Of a stretch of DNA of 64,000 bases, positions 52,756-60,686 are shown in pieces. Both the position numbers and the translations under genes were made by a program. Source of the stretch: CAYNUJ01 sp964573255 (lineage in GTDB: Bacteria; Bacteroidota; Ignavibacteria; Ignavibacteriales; Melioribacteraceae); the NCBI GenBank assembly GCA_964573255.1, contig CAZNJB010000020.1, positions 4,713-68,712 of the forward strand, in the 5' to 3' direction. The notes beneath the pieces were generated by a model. That model saw only the letters and a program-made list of their open reading frames with translations, ran no database searches and was not told the DNA's origin. Positions within the stretch are counted from its first letter, which is position 1. Each line of letters opens with the position of its first letter.

Positions 52756-53592
52756 TTATACTTCCTGAAGGATTTCGCCTCTAACTCCAATCACTTTTGC
52801 ATGTAATGGTATATTCTTACCGGAATTATGAATAGCCTGTTGTGCAATCCTGTATAAACCGGAACAGCAGGGAACTTGCATAATTAGTACTGTGATTGAT
52901 TTTACGTTAGCTTCGGTGATCATCATAGCCAACTTTTCGACGTAAATATCTTGATTGGAATCGAGTTTTGGACAAGCAATTGCCAAGCTTTTTCCTTTAA
53001 GAAAGTCTGAATGATAATTTGGATAAGCAAAAGGGACACAATCGGCTGTTAATAATAAGTCTGAGTTATGAAAATATGGAGCGGTTGGGGGTACTAAATG
53101 GAGTTGAACCGGCCATTGCCTCAATTGAGGAGAAATTCTTGTAACATTTTCTGACTCTTCCTCCACTTCGAAGGACATCTCCTGCGAGCCGGGACATCCG
53201 CATTGAGATTCGGTTACCGTTTCTCTGCTTTCACGCTCCAATTCAGGTACCGGAATATCATGTTCCCGCAAATATGCCAATCCTTGTTTTAAATATTCAA
53301 ATTCTTCGTGTTCCTTTAAATGTAATAGGTGAGCTTTAATTACATTTGCTCCGCCCTTTACAATTTCTTCCATAACTCTATATTCATTGTAAGGCTCGGC
53401 TTCTCTTTTTTCGATTGTCAATGCACCTTCCGGGCAATGACCAATGCAGGCACCTAAACCGTCACAAAAGAGATCGCTTATCAATCTTACCTTACCGTCA
53501 ATTACTTGTAAAGCACCTTCGAAGCAACTAGGTACGCATTCACCACATCCGTTACACAAATCGTAATCGATTTTAATTATATCTCTTAACAT
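52756..53592 (-). CDS. dicluster 4Fe-4S ferredoxin-like protein
   Basis: A 278-residue cytoplasmic protein. Residues about 10-60 hold two Cys motifs, CNGCGECVPSC and CDGLGACIGHC, the second with a four-residue first gap (as in some Fe-S proteins). Then follow a helical middle and a C-terminal half with further cysteines (CGCPGS, ACPKLDSNQ, CCSGL) that could bind another metal or cluster. Similar proteins sit near hybrid-cluster protein and Rrf2 genes in anaerobes, suggesting a role in N-oxide or NO defence; no hcp gene is visible here. Separated by a terminator from the octahaem gene on the same strand. Confidence 0.75.
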   Translation of the reverse strand: MLRDIIKIDYDLCNGCGECVPSCFEGALQVIDGKVRLISDLFCDGLGACIGHCPEGALTIEKREAEPYNEYRVMEEIVKGGANVIKAHLLHLKEHEEFEYLKQGLAYLREHDIPVPELERESRETVTESQCGCPGSQEMSFEVEEESENVTRISPQLRQWPVQLHLVPPTAPYFHNSDLLLTADCVPFAYPNYHSDFLKGKSLAIACPKLDSNQDIYVEKLAMMITEANVKSITVLIMQVPCCSGLYRIAQQAIHNSGKNIPLHAKVIGVRGEILQEV

Positions 53593-53673
53593 TAAATACC
53601 CCGTTTTATAAGAAAATAAAGTCTGATTAAAAATATATAAATTACTGGATTAAATCAATTTATAGGGTTGGAA

Positions 53674-53708
53674 TTAAAAGCAACCGCTCCCATTTTATTG
53701 GGAGCGGT
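53674..53708 (-). terminator. rho-independent terminator of the octahaem cytochrome gene
   Basis: ACCGCTCCC, an eight-base loop and GGGAGCGGT on the minus strand, followed by TGCTTTTAATT, starting 11 bases after the cytochrome stop. Some read-through into the ferredoxin gene remains possible. Confidence 0.8.
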
Positions 53709-53718
53709 ATCGGAGTAA

Positions 53719-54954
53719 TTACTTTTTATTCAATCTCATCTGTTCTGCTAATTCTTTAATTTCAGTCAAATCTCTCTGCAATTCACTCCATCCGTACCAC
53801 ATCGAGTAGTCGGGACTATTATGAAACGCACCTTGGAAAGTTCTCATTCTGTGTTCGAGGAACATAACGAATAACTTTTGTTCAATTACAGTAGGTGCAT
53901 CGTGGAATGTGAGTACTAAAGGAAAATCGTAGGGATATGCTTCCGGTTTAGAGATAATTTTATCTTTATAAAGATCAGCTACCGTTCTGATTGCTTCTGC
54001 CATCAAGTGGTCGGCTTCTCTTATCATATCGTCCCCTTTCTTCAATTCGGCTTCGGCGAATTGGGAAGAGTGACAATCTGTACAAACCTTGAGCATTTTA
54101 TCTCTTTCTTTTTGCCAGGACTCAGCGGTTAATCTTGCAACATCCGCACCTTTAACAACATTTAGCAAATCAGTAGGATTACCTTGAGGATCAAGAACTC
54201 CGAGTGCTTGCAAAATTGTGACTCTATCATTTTTCCATTGTTCATCTTCGGGCAATGGTAAGCGAACTGCTAAAAATCCCCATGCAGTACGTACTTCGTG
54301 GTTTCCGTCAGGCATATGGCAAGTTTGGCAAGTCGGTGCAGCGGAGTTTTCAGGCAGTACACCAGCACGTTTTAGCATATATCTTACACCGTGTTTGCTG
54401 CTGGAATACATTTCCCATTGTGGGTGGTCGAAGCCCATATGACAAGTTTGACAAGCTTCGGGTTCTTTTGCTTCTTTAACAGAAAAAGTATGTCGAGTAT
54501 GGCAGGCATCGCAAGAAGCATTGCCGTGAGTATTTTCGCCATCTTTCAATTTTTTGAGATCATCTTCTGATTTTATGCCCAGTTTGTGGCATCCGCCGCA
54601 GCCTTTCATACCTTCAATTTGAGACATTGGCTGCATATGGATTGTAGGCATTGCATTCATTGCCGCCCAAGCTATTGAATGTTTCCCCTTTTTAAATTGC
54701 TCTACCTGTGTGTCGTGGCATTCTGCGCAAGTTTCAGGCGTTGGTAATTCTACTAACTCTACATTGTCAGCGCTATTGTGATTTTCTCCGTGGCATACAG
54801 AGCAATCGACGTCATTTTCAGCGTGCTTGCTCACTTGCCAATCGGAGACAATATTCGGACTAACTTCTTTGTGGCATTCGATACAGTTTTGTCCGTACGA
54901 ATTAGTCGATAAAAAGATAGCCGCAGTAAATAAAACAAAGTACAGTTTTTTCAT
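53719..54954 (-). CDS. octahaem cytochrome c of the hydroxylamine oxidoreductase (HAO) family, copy 1
   Basis: A 411-residue periplasmic c-type cytochrome with a signal peptide of about 21 residues (cleavage near SYGQ). Eight CxxCH sites: CIECH, CSVCH, CAECH, CGGCH, CDACH, CQTCH, CQTCH and CTDCH. FDHPQWEMYSSSKHGVRY and SWQKERDKMLKVCTDCH match the HAO-family octahaem fold. Five-haem NrfA is excluded by haem count and the absence of CxxCK. HAO-family members without the P460 cross-link, as in Campylobacterota, are known to reduce nitrite to hydroxylamine; I infer a reductive role, though oxidation of hydroxylamine cannot be excluded. Divergent from the NapH-like gene. Confidence 0.85.
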   Translation of the reverse strand: MKKLYFVLFTAAIFLSTNSYGQNCIECHKEVSPNIVSDWQVSKHAENDVDCSVCHGENHNSADNVELVELPTPETCAECHDTQVEQFKKGKHSIAWAAMNAMPTIHMQPMSQIEGMKGCGGCHKLGIKSEDDLKKLKDGENTHGNASCDACHTRHTFSVKEAKEPEACQTCHMGFDHPQWEMYSSSKHGVRYMLKRAGVLPENSAAPTCQTCHMPDGNHEVRTAWGFLAVRLPLPEDEQWKNDRVTILQALGVLDPQGNPTDLLNVVKGADVARLTAESWQKERDKMLKVCTDCHSSQFAEAELKKGDDMIREADHLMAEAIRTVADLYKDKIISKPEAYPYDFPLVLTFHDAPTVIEQKLFVMFLEHRMRTFQGAFHNSPDYSMWYGWSELQRDLTEIKELAEQMRLNKK

Positions 54955-55094
54955 AACATCTCCCTAATAAAAAGAATGAAAATTCTGTTTTAAAACTACT
55001 TTTATGACCTATTTAAAGCAAGTTGAATAATGTTAAGAATTATGAAAAATTATTAATAATTCTCATTTGATATTAAAACATAAATTTCCTTATT

Positions 55095-55112
55095 TAAGAA
55101 TAAAAATTCTTA
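55095..55112. promoter_or_regulatory. perfect dyad, candidate operator of the cytochrome cluster
   Basis: TAAGAAT-AAAA-ATTCTTA is a perfect 7-bp inverted repeat around four bases, 21 bases before the NapH-like ATG in the 178-bp divergent intergenic region. A weaker pair, AGAATTAT (55036-55043) and ATAATTCT (55056-55063), lies nearer the copy-1 cytochrome. The AAGAAT half-site recurs at the Rrf2 promoter, suggesting Rrf2 binding (inference). Confidence 0.45.
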
Positions 55113-55132
55113 TTTACTTGTTGGACTAAAAA

Positions 55133-56224
55133 ATGAAAATTGAAAAGAATAAAGAAAAACCGGTACAAAAATATAGATTATTGGTTCAGTCTCTTTTTGC
55201 ATTAATATCTATTTGGATAGGAATAGAATTTTATTCATTTATTCATTGGCTCGAATCGGGAGGGATGGAAGGGAGTTTTTACCGTCCCCCAGGAGTTGAA
55301 GGCTTTTTACCCATCAGTTCGCTGATGAGCATATATTATTTCCTACAATCCGGCGAGATACACGATGCGCATCCTGCCGGATTTTTTATATTTCTTGGAA
55401 TTTTTACCGTTTCTCTTGTATTCGGAAAGTCTTTTTGCAGCTGGATGTGTCCCATTGGGTTCATTTCTGAGGCCATTGCCGATTTTAGTGAAAAAATTCA
55501 GAAAAAATTATTCAAGAGAATCATTCAAATTCCTCGTTTTTTGGATATACCACTCCGTGGATTAAAATATCTTTTATTAGCCTTTTTTCTCTATTCAATA
55601 TTCTTTTTAATGACTACAACCGCTCTTAAAGCATTCCTGGACAGCCCATACAATATTATGGCAGATGTAAAGATGTGGTATTTCTTTGCAAATATATCTC
55701 AATTTGCCTTAATAGTAATTGGTGTATTGTTTTTCCTTTCGTTTTTATTCAGAAATTTTTGGTGCAGATATTTATGTCCTTACGGCGCATTGCTTGGATT
55801 AGCTTCCTTTGTCAGTCCTAATAAAATAAAACGGGATACTGATAGTTGTATAGATTGCGGACTATGTGCAAAAGCTTGTCCGTCAAGAATTGAAGTTGAT
55901 AAAGTTGTCACTGTAATATCGGATGAATGTTCCACTTGTATGAGTTGTGTAGATGCTTGTCCCGTTGCAAATACACTTGAACTTAAAAATATTGCAACAA
56001 AAAGGAAATTTGACAAAAAGTATCTTGCCTTTGGAATAATGAGTATTTATTTTGCAATCATTGGATTAGGTGTCTTTCTTGGTTATTGGCAGAATCATGT
56101 TCCAAAAACAAAGTACATCAAATATCATCAAATATTAAATACTCTTGGGCATCCGAGGAGTACTAAAGATATCAAAGTGCTGAACAAGGAAGTAGAAAAT
56201 AAAATAAAAACAAAAACGAAATAG
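55133..56224 (+). CDS. NapH-like membrane 4Fe-4S protein
   Basis: A 363-residue inner-membrane protein of the NapH/NosR-C-terminal type, with about five helices. Two membrane-proximal Cys motifs, KSFCSWMCPIGF and FWCRYLCPYGALLG, are followed by a cytoplasmic domain carrying two further clusters, CIDCGLCAKACP and CSTCMSCVDACP. Such proteins pass electrons from menaquinol or to periplasmic reductases. Only nine bases separate its stop from the ATG of the next octahaem gene, so it is part of the same operon. NapG, NapA and NosZ genes are absent, so its partner is probably the HAO-like cytochromes. Confidence 0.85.
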   Translation: MKIEKNKEKPVQKYRLLVQSLFALISIWIGIEFYSFIHWLESGGMEGSFYRPPGVEGFLPISSLMSIYYFLQSGEIHDAHPAGFFIFLGIFTVSLVFGKSFCSWMCPIGFISEAIADFSEKIQKKLFKRIIQIPRFLDIPLRGLKYLLLAFFLYSIFFLMTTTALKAFLDSPYNIMADVKMWYFFANISQFALIVIGVLFFLSFLFRNFWCRYLCPYGALLGLASFVSPNKIKRDTDSCIDCGLCAKACPSRIEVDKVVTVISDECSTCMSCVDACPVANTLELKNIATKRKFDKKYLAFGIMSIYFAIIGLGVFLGYWQNHVPKTKYIKYHQILNTLGHPRSTKDIKVLNKEVENKIKTKTK

Positions 56225-56233
56225 GGAGTGGTT

Positions 56234-57556
56234 ATGAAAAAATTATTTATTGCAATTATTTCATTAATATTTTTAACTGCATCGGGAGCATTTGCCCAAA
56301 ACGCTGCAGTAGCGGGTAAATGTATGACGTGCCATAAGGAAAAGAGTCCCGGACTTTATAAACAATGGTATGCTTCCAAGCATGCGGATCATAATGTAAC
56401 TTGTATCAGCTGTCACGGTGCCAAGAAGAGCGATAAAGACGCATTTATGCACGAAGGTGCTTATATCGCAACATTAGTTACGCCAAAAGATTGCGGTAAG
56501 TGCCATACAAAGGAAGCTGAAGAAGTTGATGCTTCCTATCATGCAACTGCCGGATTGATATTGGAATCAAAGGACGCATATCTTGCACACGTAGGCGGTG
56601 GGGAGCCGGTTGCAATTGTCGGGTGCGAAAGTTGCCACGGTACCAAAGTAAAAATTGATCCAAATTCGCCCAATAAATTATCCAGAAAATCTTGGCCAAA
56701 TAGTGGTATCGGTCGTTTGAATCCGGATGGATCTAAAGGTTCTTGTAATGCTTGCCACACAAGACACGCTTTTTCAAAAGCACAAGCACGTCAGCCGGAA
56801 GCTTGTTCCAAATGCCATTTGGGACCAGATCACCCGCAAAAAGAAGTTTACGAAGAGAGTAAACATGGTAACGCTTATTACACACATAAAGAGGATATGA
56901 ATTTAGATTCTGACAGCTGGGTTGTTGGTGTTGATTATTACGAAGCACCAACCTGTGCAACTTGTCATATGTCTGCAACTAAAACTCAAAAAGCAACACA
57001 CGATGTTGGTAAAAGATTGTATTGGACATTAAGACCACCGATTTCCAAATTAAAAGATAATGCTGTTACGAAAAGAAAAAATATGAAAGATGTTTGTGTT
57101 GCCTGTCATAGCAAAAATTTTGCAGAGGGACATTTTTATCAGTTTGATGCTTTGGTAAAATTATATAACGAGAAATTTGCAAAACCGGCTACTGAAATAG
57201 TAAACTTGATTAAAAAGAAAAATTTACGTGAAAGAAATGCTGCCTTTGCAAATGAAATTGACTGGATTTATTGGGAATTATGGCATCACGAAGGCAGAAG
57301 AGCACGCCACGGTGCGGCAATGATGGGTCCCGATTATGCTTGGTGGCATGGTATTTATGACGTTATTCAGACTTTCTATTTCAAACTCATACCCACAGCG
57401 AGAAAATTCGGAGATAAAGACGTGGATGCTTATATCGATAAATTATTCAATGAAGATCCGATGCATAAATGGGTGAACCAAAAGACGGATAAATTGAAGA
57501 AATCTATCCGTTCGGGTGATTTACAGAAAATTTATGAAAAATTGTTCGCCAAATAA
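56234..57556 (+). CDS. octahaem cytochrome c of the HAO family, copy 2
   Basis: A 440-residue periplasmic cytochrome with a signal peptide ending AFAQ. Eight CxxCH sites: CMTCH, CISCH, CGKCH, CESCH, CNACH, CSKCH, CATCH and CVACH. GPDHPQKEVYEESKHGNAY matches HAO-family cytochromes. Start at the ATG at 56234 (GGGAG upstream); an in-frame GTG at 56228 is less supported. Its sequence is only distantly similar to copy 1 apart from haem spacing, so the two are not a recent duplication. It lies in an operon with NapH-like and NapC-like genes; I infer the catalytic subunit of a menaquinol-linked N-oxide reductase. The substrate cannot be determined from sequence. Confidence 0.87.
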   Translation: MKKLFIAIISLIFLTASGAFAQNAAVAGKCMTCHKEKSPGLYKQWYASKHADHNVTCISCHGAKKSDKDAFMHEGAYIATLVTPKDCGKCHTKEAEEVDASYHATAGLILESKDAYLAHVGGGEPVAIVGCESCHGTKVKIDPNSPNKLSRKSWPNSGIGRLNPDGSKGSCNACHTRHAFSKAQARQPEACSKCHLGPDHPQKEVYEESKHGNAYYTHKEDMNLDSDSWVVGVDYYEAPTCATCHMSATKTQKATHDVGKRLYWTLRPPISKLKDNAVTKRKNMKDVCVACHSKNFAEGHFYQFDALVKLYNEKFAKPATEIVNLIKKKNLRERNAAFANEIDWIYWELWHHEGRRARHGAAMMGPDYAWWHGIYDVIQTFYFKLIPTARKFGDKDVDAYIDKLFNEDPMHKWVNQKTDKLKKSIRSGDLQKIYEKLFAK

Positions 57557-57567
57557 CAGGATGATAA

Positions 57568-59058
57568 ATGAAAGAACAGTATAGAAGATTTATTGAAGGT
57601 ATAGCAATAAATAAAATTGGTAAAGCAGGGGTGGTGTTAACAACATCATCCTTCTTTACCTTTATTTTTTTAGAAGTCTTACGTCTTACCGGAATGCTGA
57701 ATAATGCATATATCGGACTAATTACATATTTATCTCTTCCAACATTATTTGTAATTGGGCTGATATTGATTCCAATAGGATGGTATAGATATAAGAAACA
57801 GTTAAATATCGATTTAGAAAATTTAGTAAAAACAAGATTCGGCGATCAGGAGATACGAAGAAGCAAACTTGGGGCTCCCATCGTTCGTACAATAGTAATC
57901 CTGACATTAATCAATATTTTCTTTTTAACAATGGCGAGCATGAGAGGATTATCTTTTATGGAGGAACCGGAATTTTGCGGTACCGCTTGCCATTCTGTTA
58001 TGAATCCGGAATGGACTGCTTATCAAGATTCTCCGCATTCGAGAGTAAAATGCGTAGATTGTCATGTAGGGGAAGGGGCGGATGCACTAATAAGTTCGAA
58101 ATTGAACGGTGCTTGGCAAATGGTTTCTCTTGCACTCGACTTATATGAACGTCCCATCCCAACCCCTGTAAAGCAATTGAGATCTTCTAAAGAAACTTGT
58201 GAAAAATGCCATTCACCAAATAAATTTTACGGTACTAAATTTAAATCATTTGTTCATTATAAAAACGATTCGGCTTCAACACCGTACTACAATACGTTAA
58301 TAATGAAAATTGATTCGGGTAATTATTCGGGCGAAGGTGGTATTCACTGGCATACTTCAGAGAAGCATGTTATAAAATATGCATCGGTAAATGATAAGAG
58401 AAGAGAAATTTTATGGGTCGAGATCGAGAACAAAGATGGTTCGACTAAGAAATTCGTTAATAAAAAGTTGAATCAGGACTTTAGCACAGAAAATGTTCGT
58501 ATTATGGATTGTGTCGATTGCCATAATAGAGCCGCGCATATTTACGACGACCCTGCTTCTGCAATTGACGATAAAATAAAAAAAGGATTAATCGATAGTA
58601 GCATTCCGTTTATTAAGAAGGTTTCTTATTCGGCTTTAACTGCTACTTTCAGTGAAATCAATCAAGCTGAGAGTGTTATAGAGAATACAGTTAAAAAGTT
58701 CTATAAAAAGAATTATCCTCAGGTTTTATTGTCAAAATCGGTAGAAATTGATAAAGCTGTTTCTGAATTACAGAAGTTATATAGAAGAAATATTCATTTT
58801 AGGATGAATGTAAATTGGAATTCATATCCCAATTTTCTCGGACACAGAGATAACGGTGGATGTTTCAGATGCCATAACGAGGATATGGTTTCCGAGGACG
58901 GTAAAAAAATAAAAAAAGACTGTACATTATGCCATTCTATTTTGGCAGACGAATCGGATGAGCCGTTTAAGTTCTTGAAACCTTATCAAACCAGCGGTAA
59001 AGATTCGTTAATGCATAAGTATTTACAGCAAGAATTGATTGATAATAAGATTTATTGA
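57568..59058 (+). CDS. NapC/NirT-type membrane multihaem quinol dehydrogenase
   Basis: A 496-residue inner-membrane cytochrome. Three helices lie in residues about 20-43, 47-72 and 110-133, before a periplasmic domain with six haem sites: an unusual CGTACH (residues 137-142, three residues between the cysteines) followed by CVDCH, CEKCH, CVDCH, CFRCH and CTLCH. The CX3CH site with HSVM after it and the EEPEFCG entry are typical of NapC/NirT proteins of this branch. Three helices and extra haems resemble Geobacter ImcH more than four-haem NapC or NrfH. It should take electrons from menaquinol and pass them to the HAO-like cytochromes of this operon. Confidence 0.85.
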   Translation: MKEQYRRFIEGIAINKIGKAGVVLTTSSFFTFIFLEVLRLTGMLNNAYIGLITYLSLPTLFVIGLILIPIGWYRYKKQLNIDLENLVKTRFGDQEIRRSKLGAPIVRTIVILTLINIFFLTMASMRGLSFMEEPEFCGTACHSVMNPEWTAYQDSPHSRVKCVDCHVGEGADALISSKLNGAWQMVSLALDLYERPIPTPVKQLRSSKETCEKCHSPNKFYGTKFKSFVHYKNDSASTPYYNTLIMKIDSGNYSGEGGIHWHTSEKHVIKYASVNDKRREILWVEIENKDGSTKKFVNKKLNQDFSTENVRIMDCVDCHNRAAHIYDDPASAIDDKIKKGLIDSSIPFIKKVSYSALTATFSEINQAESVIENTVKKFYKKNYPQVLLSKSVEIDKAVSELQKLYRRNIHFRMNVNWNSYPNFLGHRDNGGCFRCHNEDMVSEDGKKIKKDCTLCHSILADESDEPFKFLKPYQTSGKDSLMHKYLQQELIDNKIY

Positions 59059-59066
59059 TAATTCTT

Positions 59067-60452
59067 TTAATGTTTCCAAATACCGGGCAATCTTTTAATA
59101 TATTGTCCGGTATTTTTTTTGCCTAAGAAATTATCATTATCAACAATTTTATTTCCCCGTAAAAACACAGTTTCAATTTTTCCCTTAATTTTCAAGCCTT
59201 CGTAAGGATTATAATCAACATTCATATGGTGTGTTTTTGCCGAGATTGTTCTTTCGGTTTCTGGATTTAAGATATACAAATCTGCATCGGATCCAACTGA
59301 GATGATACCTTTACGCGGGTACATTCCAAAAATTTTAGCAGGATTAGTTGAAGTTAAATTAACAAATTGTCTTAATGATATTCTGTTCTTTCGAACTCCT
59401 TCAGAATAAAGAACCGGAATGCGGTCTTCTATTCCGGGTAATCCATTGGGGATTTTGTTGAATGCTTCTTTCCCGATTTCTTTTTGTCCATTAAAATTAA
59501 ATGGACAATGATCAGTTGAAATAATTTCGAATTCATTATTTGACAACGCATCCCAAAGCAGTTGATTATCTTTTGATTTTCTGATAGGTGGCGAGCAGAC
59601 AAATTTTGCGCCTTCAAAATCGGGTAGTGAAAGTTTGTCATCGTCCAAAAGTAAGTATTGAGGGCAAGTTTCAGCAAGTACCTTTAAACTGTTTCTTTTC
59701 ATTCGATTAATTATACTCAAAGCCGCTGCCGAAGAAACATGAACGATATACGGAATTGCACGCGCAGAGTTAGCAATTAAAATTGCTCTTTCCACTGCCT
59801 CCGCTTCTAAATGTACCGGTCTGCTTATTGCGTGGTACTTTGGTGCAGTTTTCCCTTCCGAAAGAAGTTGTTTTACTTTGAAATCAATTATGTCTCCGAG
59901 TTCTGCATGTACCCCCACAATAATTCCTTTTCTGCCAGCAACCAGCATAACTTTATATATTTCATCATCCGTTAATTGAAGAATGTTTTTATATGCCATA
60001 TAAACTTTAATACTTGTAATTCCCCATTGAGGAAGCTCTTCCAATTCTTTTAATGTTTGTCTATTGGCTTCAACAACAGCCATATGGAAACCATAATCAA
60101 TACAAGCTTTACCTTCTGCCTTTTGCATCCATTCTTCAAATGCTTCTCTTAAAGAACCGCCCTTGTTTTGTGTTGCAAAATCGATATGGGTAGTTGTTCC
60201 ACCAAATGCAGCGGCTACATGTCCGGTATAAAAATCATCGGAAGAAACTGTTGAACCAACGTCTAAATCTAGATGAGTGTGTACATCGATTCCTCCGGGG
60301 AATACCATCTTTCCATTAGCGTCAATTATTTCATCGATGTCATTTTCTTTGTACTCTCCTATGAACTCAATTCTTTCATCGCTAATGAGTATATCGGTTC
60401 GTTCAATATTCTTTTCGGTTACAACAGTTCCGTTTTTTATAAGTGTTTTCAT
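59067..60452 (-). CDS. hydA: dihydropyrimidinase / D-hydantoinase
   Basis: A 461-residue cytoplasmic amidohydrolase that opens dihydropyrimidines or hydantoins in reductive pyrimidine degradation. Two-metal site: HTHLDL in GGIDVHTHLDLDVG, the carbamylated Lys in TSIKVYMAYKN, His residues in VGVHAELGD and YIVHVSSAA, and Asp in EIISTDHCPF. ETCPQYLLLD is the usual dihydropyrimidinase signature, which separates it from allantoinase and dihydroorotase. No dihydropyrimidine dehydrogenase or ureidopropionase gene is next to it. Its 3' end contains the terminator of the cytochrome operon. Confidence 0.9.
   Translation of the reverse strand: MKTLIKNGTVVTEKNIERTDILISDERIEFIGEYKENDIDEIIDANGKMVFPGGIDVHTHLDLDVGSTVSSDDFYTGHVAAAFGGTTTHIDFATQNKGGSLREAFEEWMQKAEGKACIDYGFHMAVVEANRQTLKELEELPQWGITSIKVYMAYKNILQLTDDEIYKVMLVAGRKGIIVGVHAELGDIIDFKVKQLLSEGKTAPKYHAISRPVHLEAEAVERAILIANSARAIPYIVHVSSAAALSIINRMKRNSLKVLAETCPQYLLLDDDKLSLPDFEGAKFVCSPPIRKSKDNQLLWDALSNNEFEIISTDHCPFNFNGQKEIGKEAFNKIPNGLPGIEDRIPVLYSEGVRKNRISLRQFVNLTSTNPAKIFGMYPRKGIISVGSDADLYILNPETERTISAKTHHMNVDYNPYEGLKIKGKIETVFLRGNKIVDNDNFLGKKNTGQYIKRLPGIWKH
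59078..59120 (+). terminator. rho-independent terminator of the cytochrome operon
   Basis: AAATACCGGGCAAT and ATTGTCCGGTATTT pair over 14 positions (one G-T pair) around a ten-base loop, followed by a run of T. It lies inside the 3' end of the convergent dihydropyrimidinase gene, whose stop is at 59067, so the same bases code protein on one strand and end transcription on the other. Confidence 0.8.
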
Positions 60453-60532
60453 AATTATATAAAGTTATTTCTTGATGGATAAAATAATAAAACGAAAATA
60501 ACAATATAAAATGAATTGAGGAAGTAAAATGA

Positions 60533-60676
60533 TTCGGGCTGTCTGAAAAGTTTTATTTATTAAACAACCGATTTAAGATCTTATTAAAATTTGAAATAGA
60601 TATAATACAGTTACATTTACTTTTAAGATTCGAATGCACTTAGTAAAAATTATTCTGCATTATTTGACAGCCCGAA
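60533..60676. repeat. 144-bp element with 11-bp perfect inverted ends
   Basis: TTCGGGCTGTC (60533-60543) and GACAGCCCGAA (60666-60676) are exact inverted repeats at the borders of an AT-rich, non-coding 144-base stretch between dihydropyrimidinase and the TonB receptor. The ends resemble GGGCTGTC-type termini of some insertion sequences. No transposase or clear target-site duplication was found, so it may be a MITE-like remnant. Confidence 0.5.
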
Positions 60677-60686
60677 AAATTGTAAA

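Noticed and set aside
53719..57556. Cytochrome c nitrite reductase NrfA
   Set aside because: Both proteins have eight CxxCH sites, no CxxCK and HAO-family segments, not the five-haem NrfA layout.
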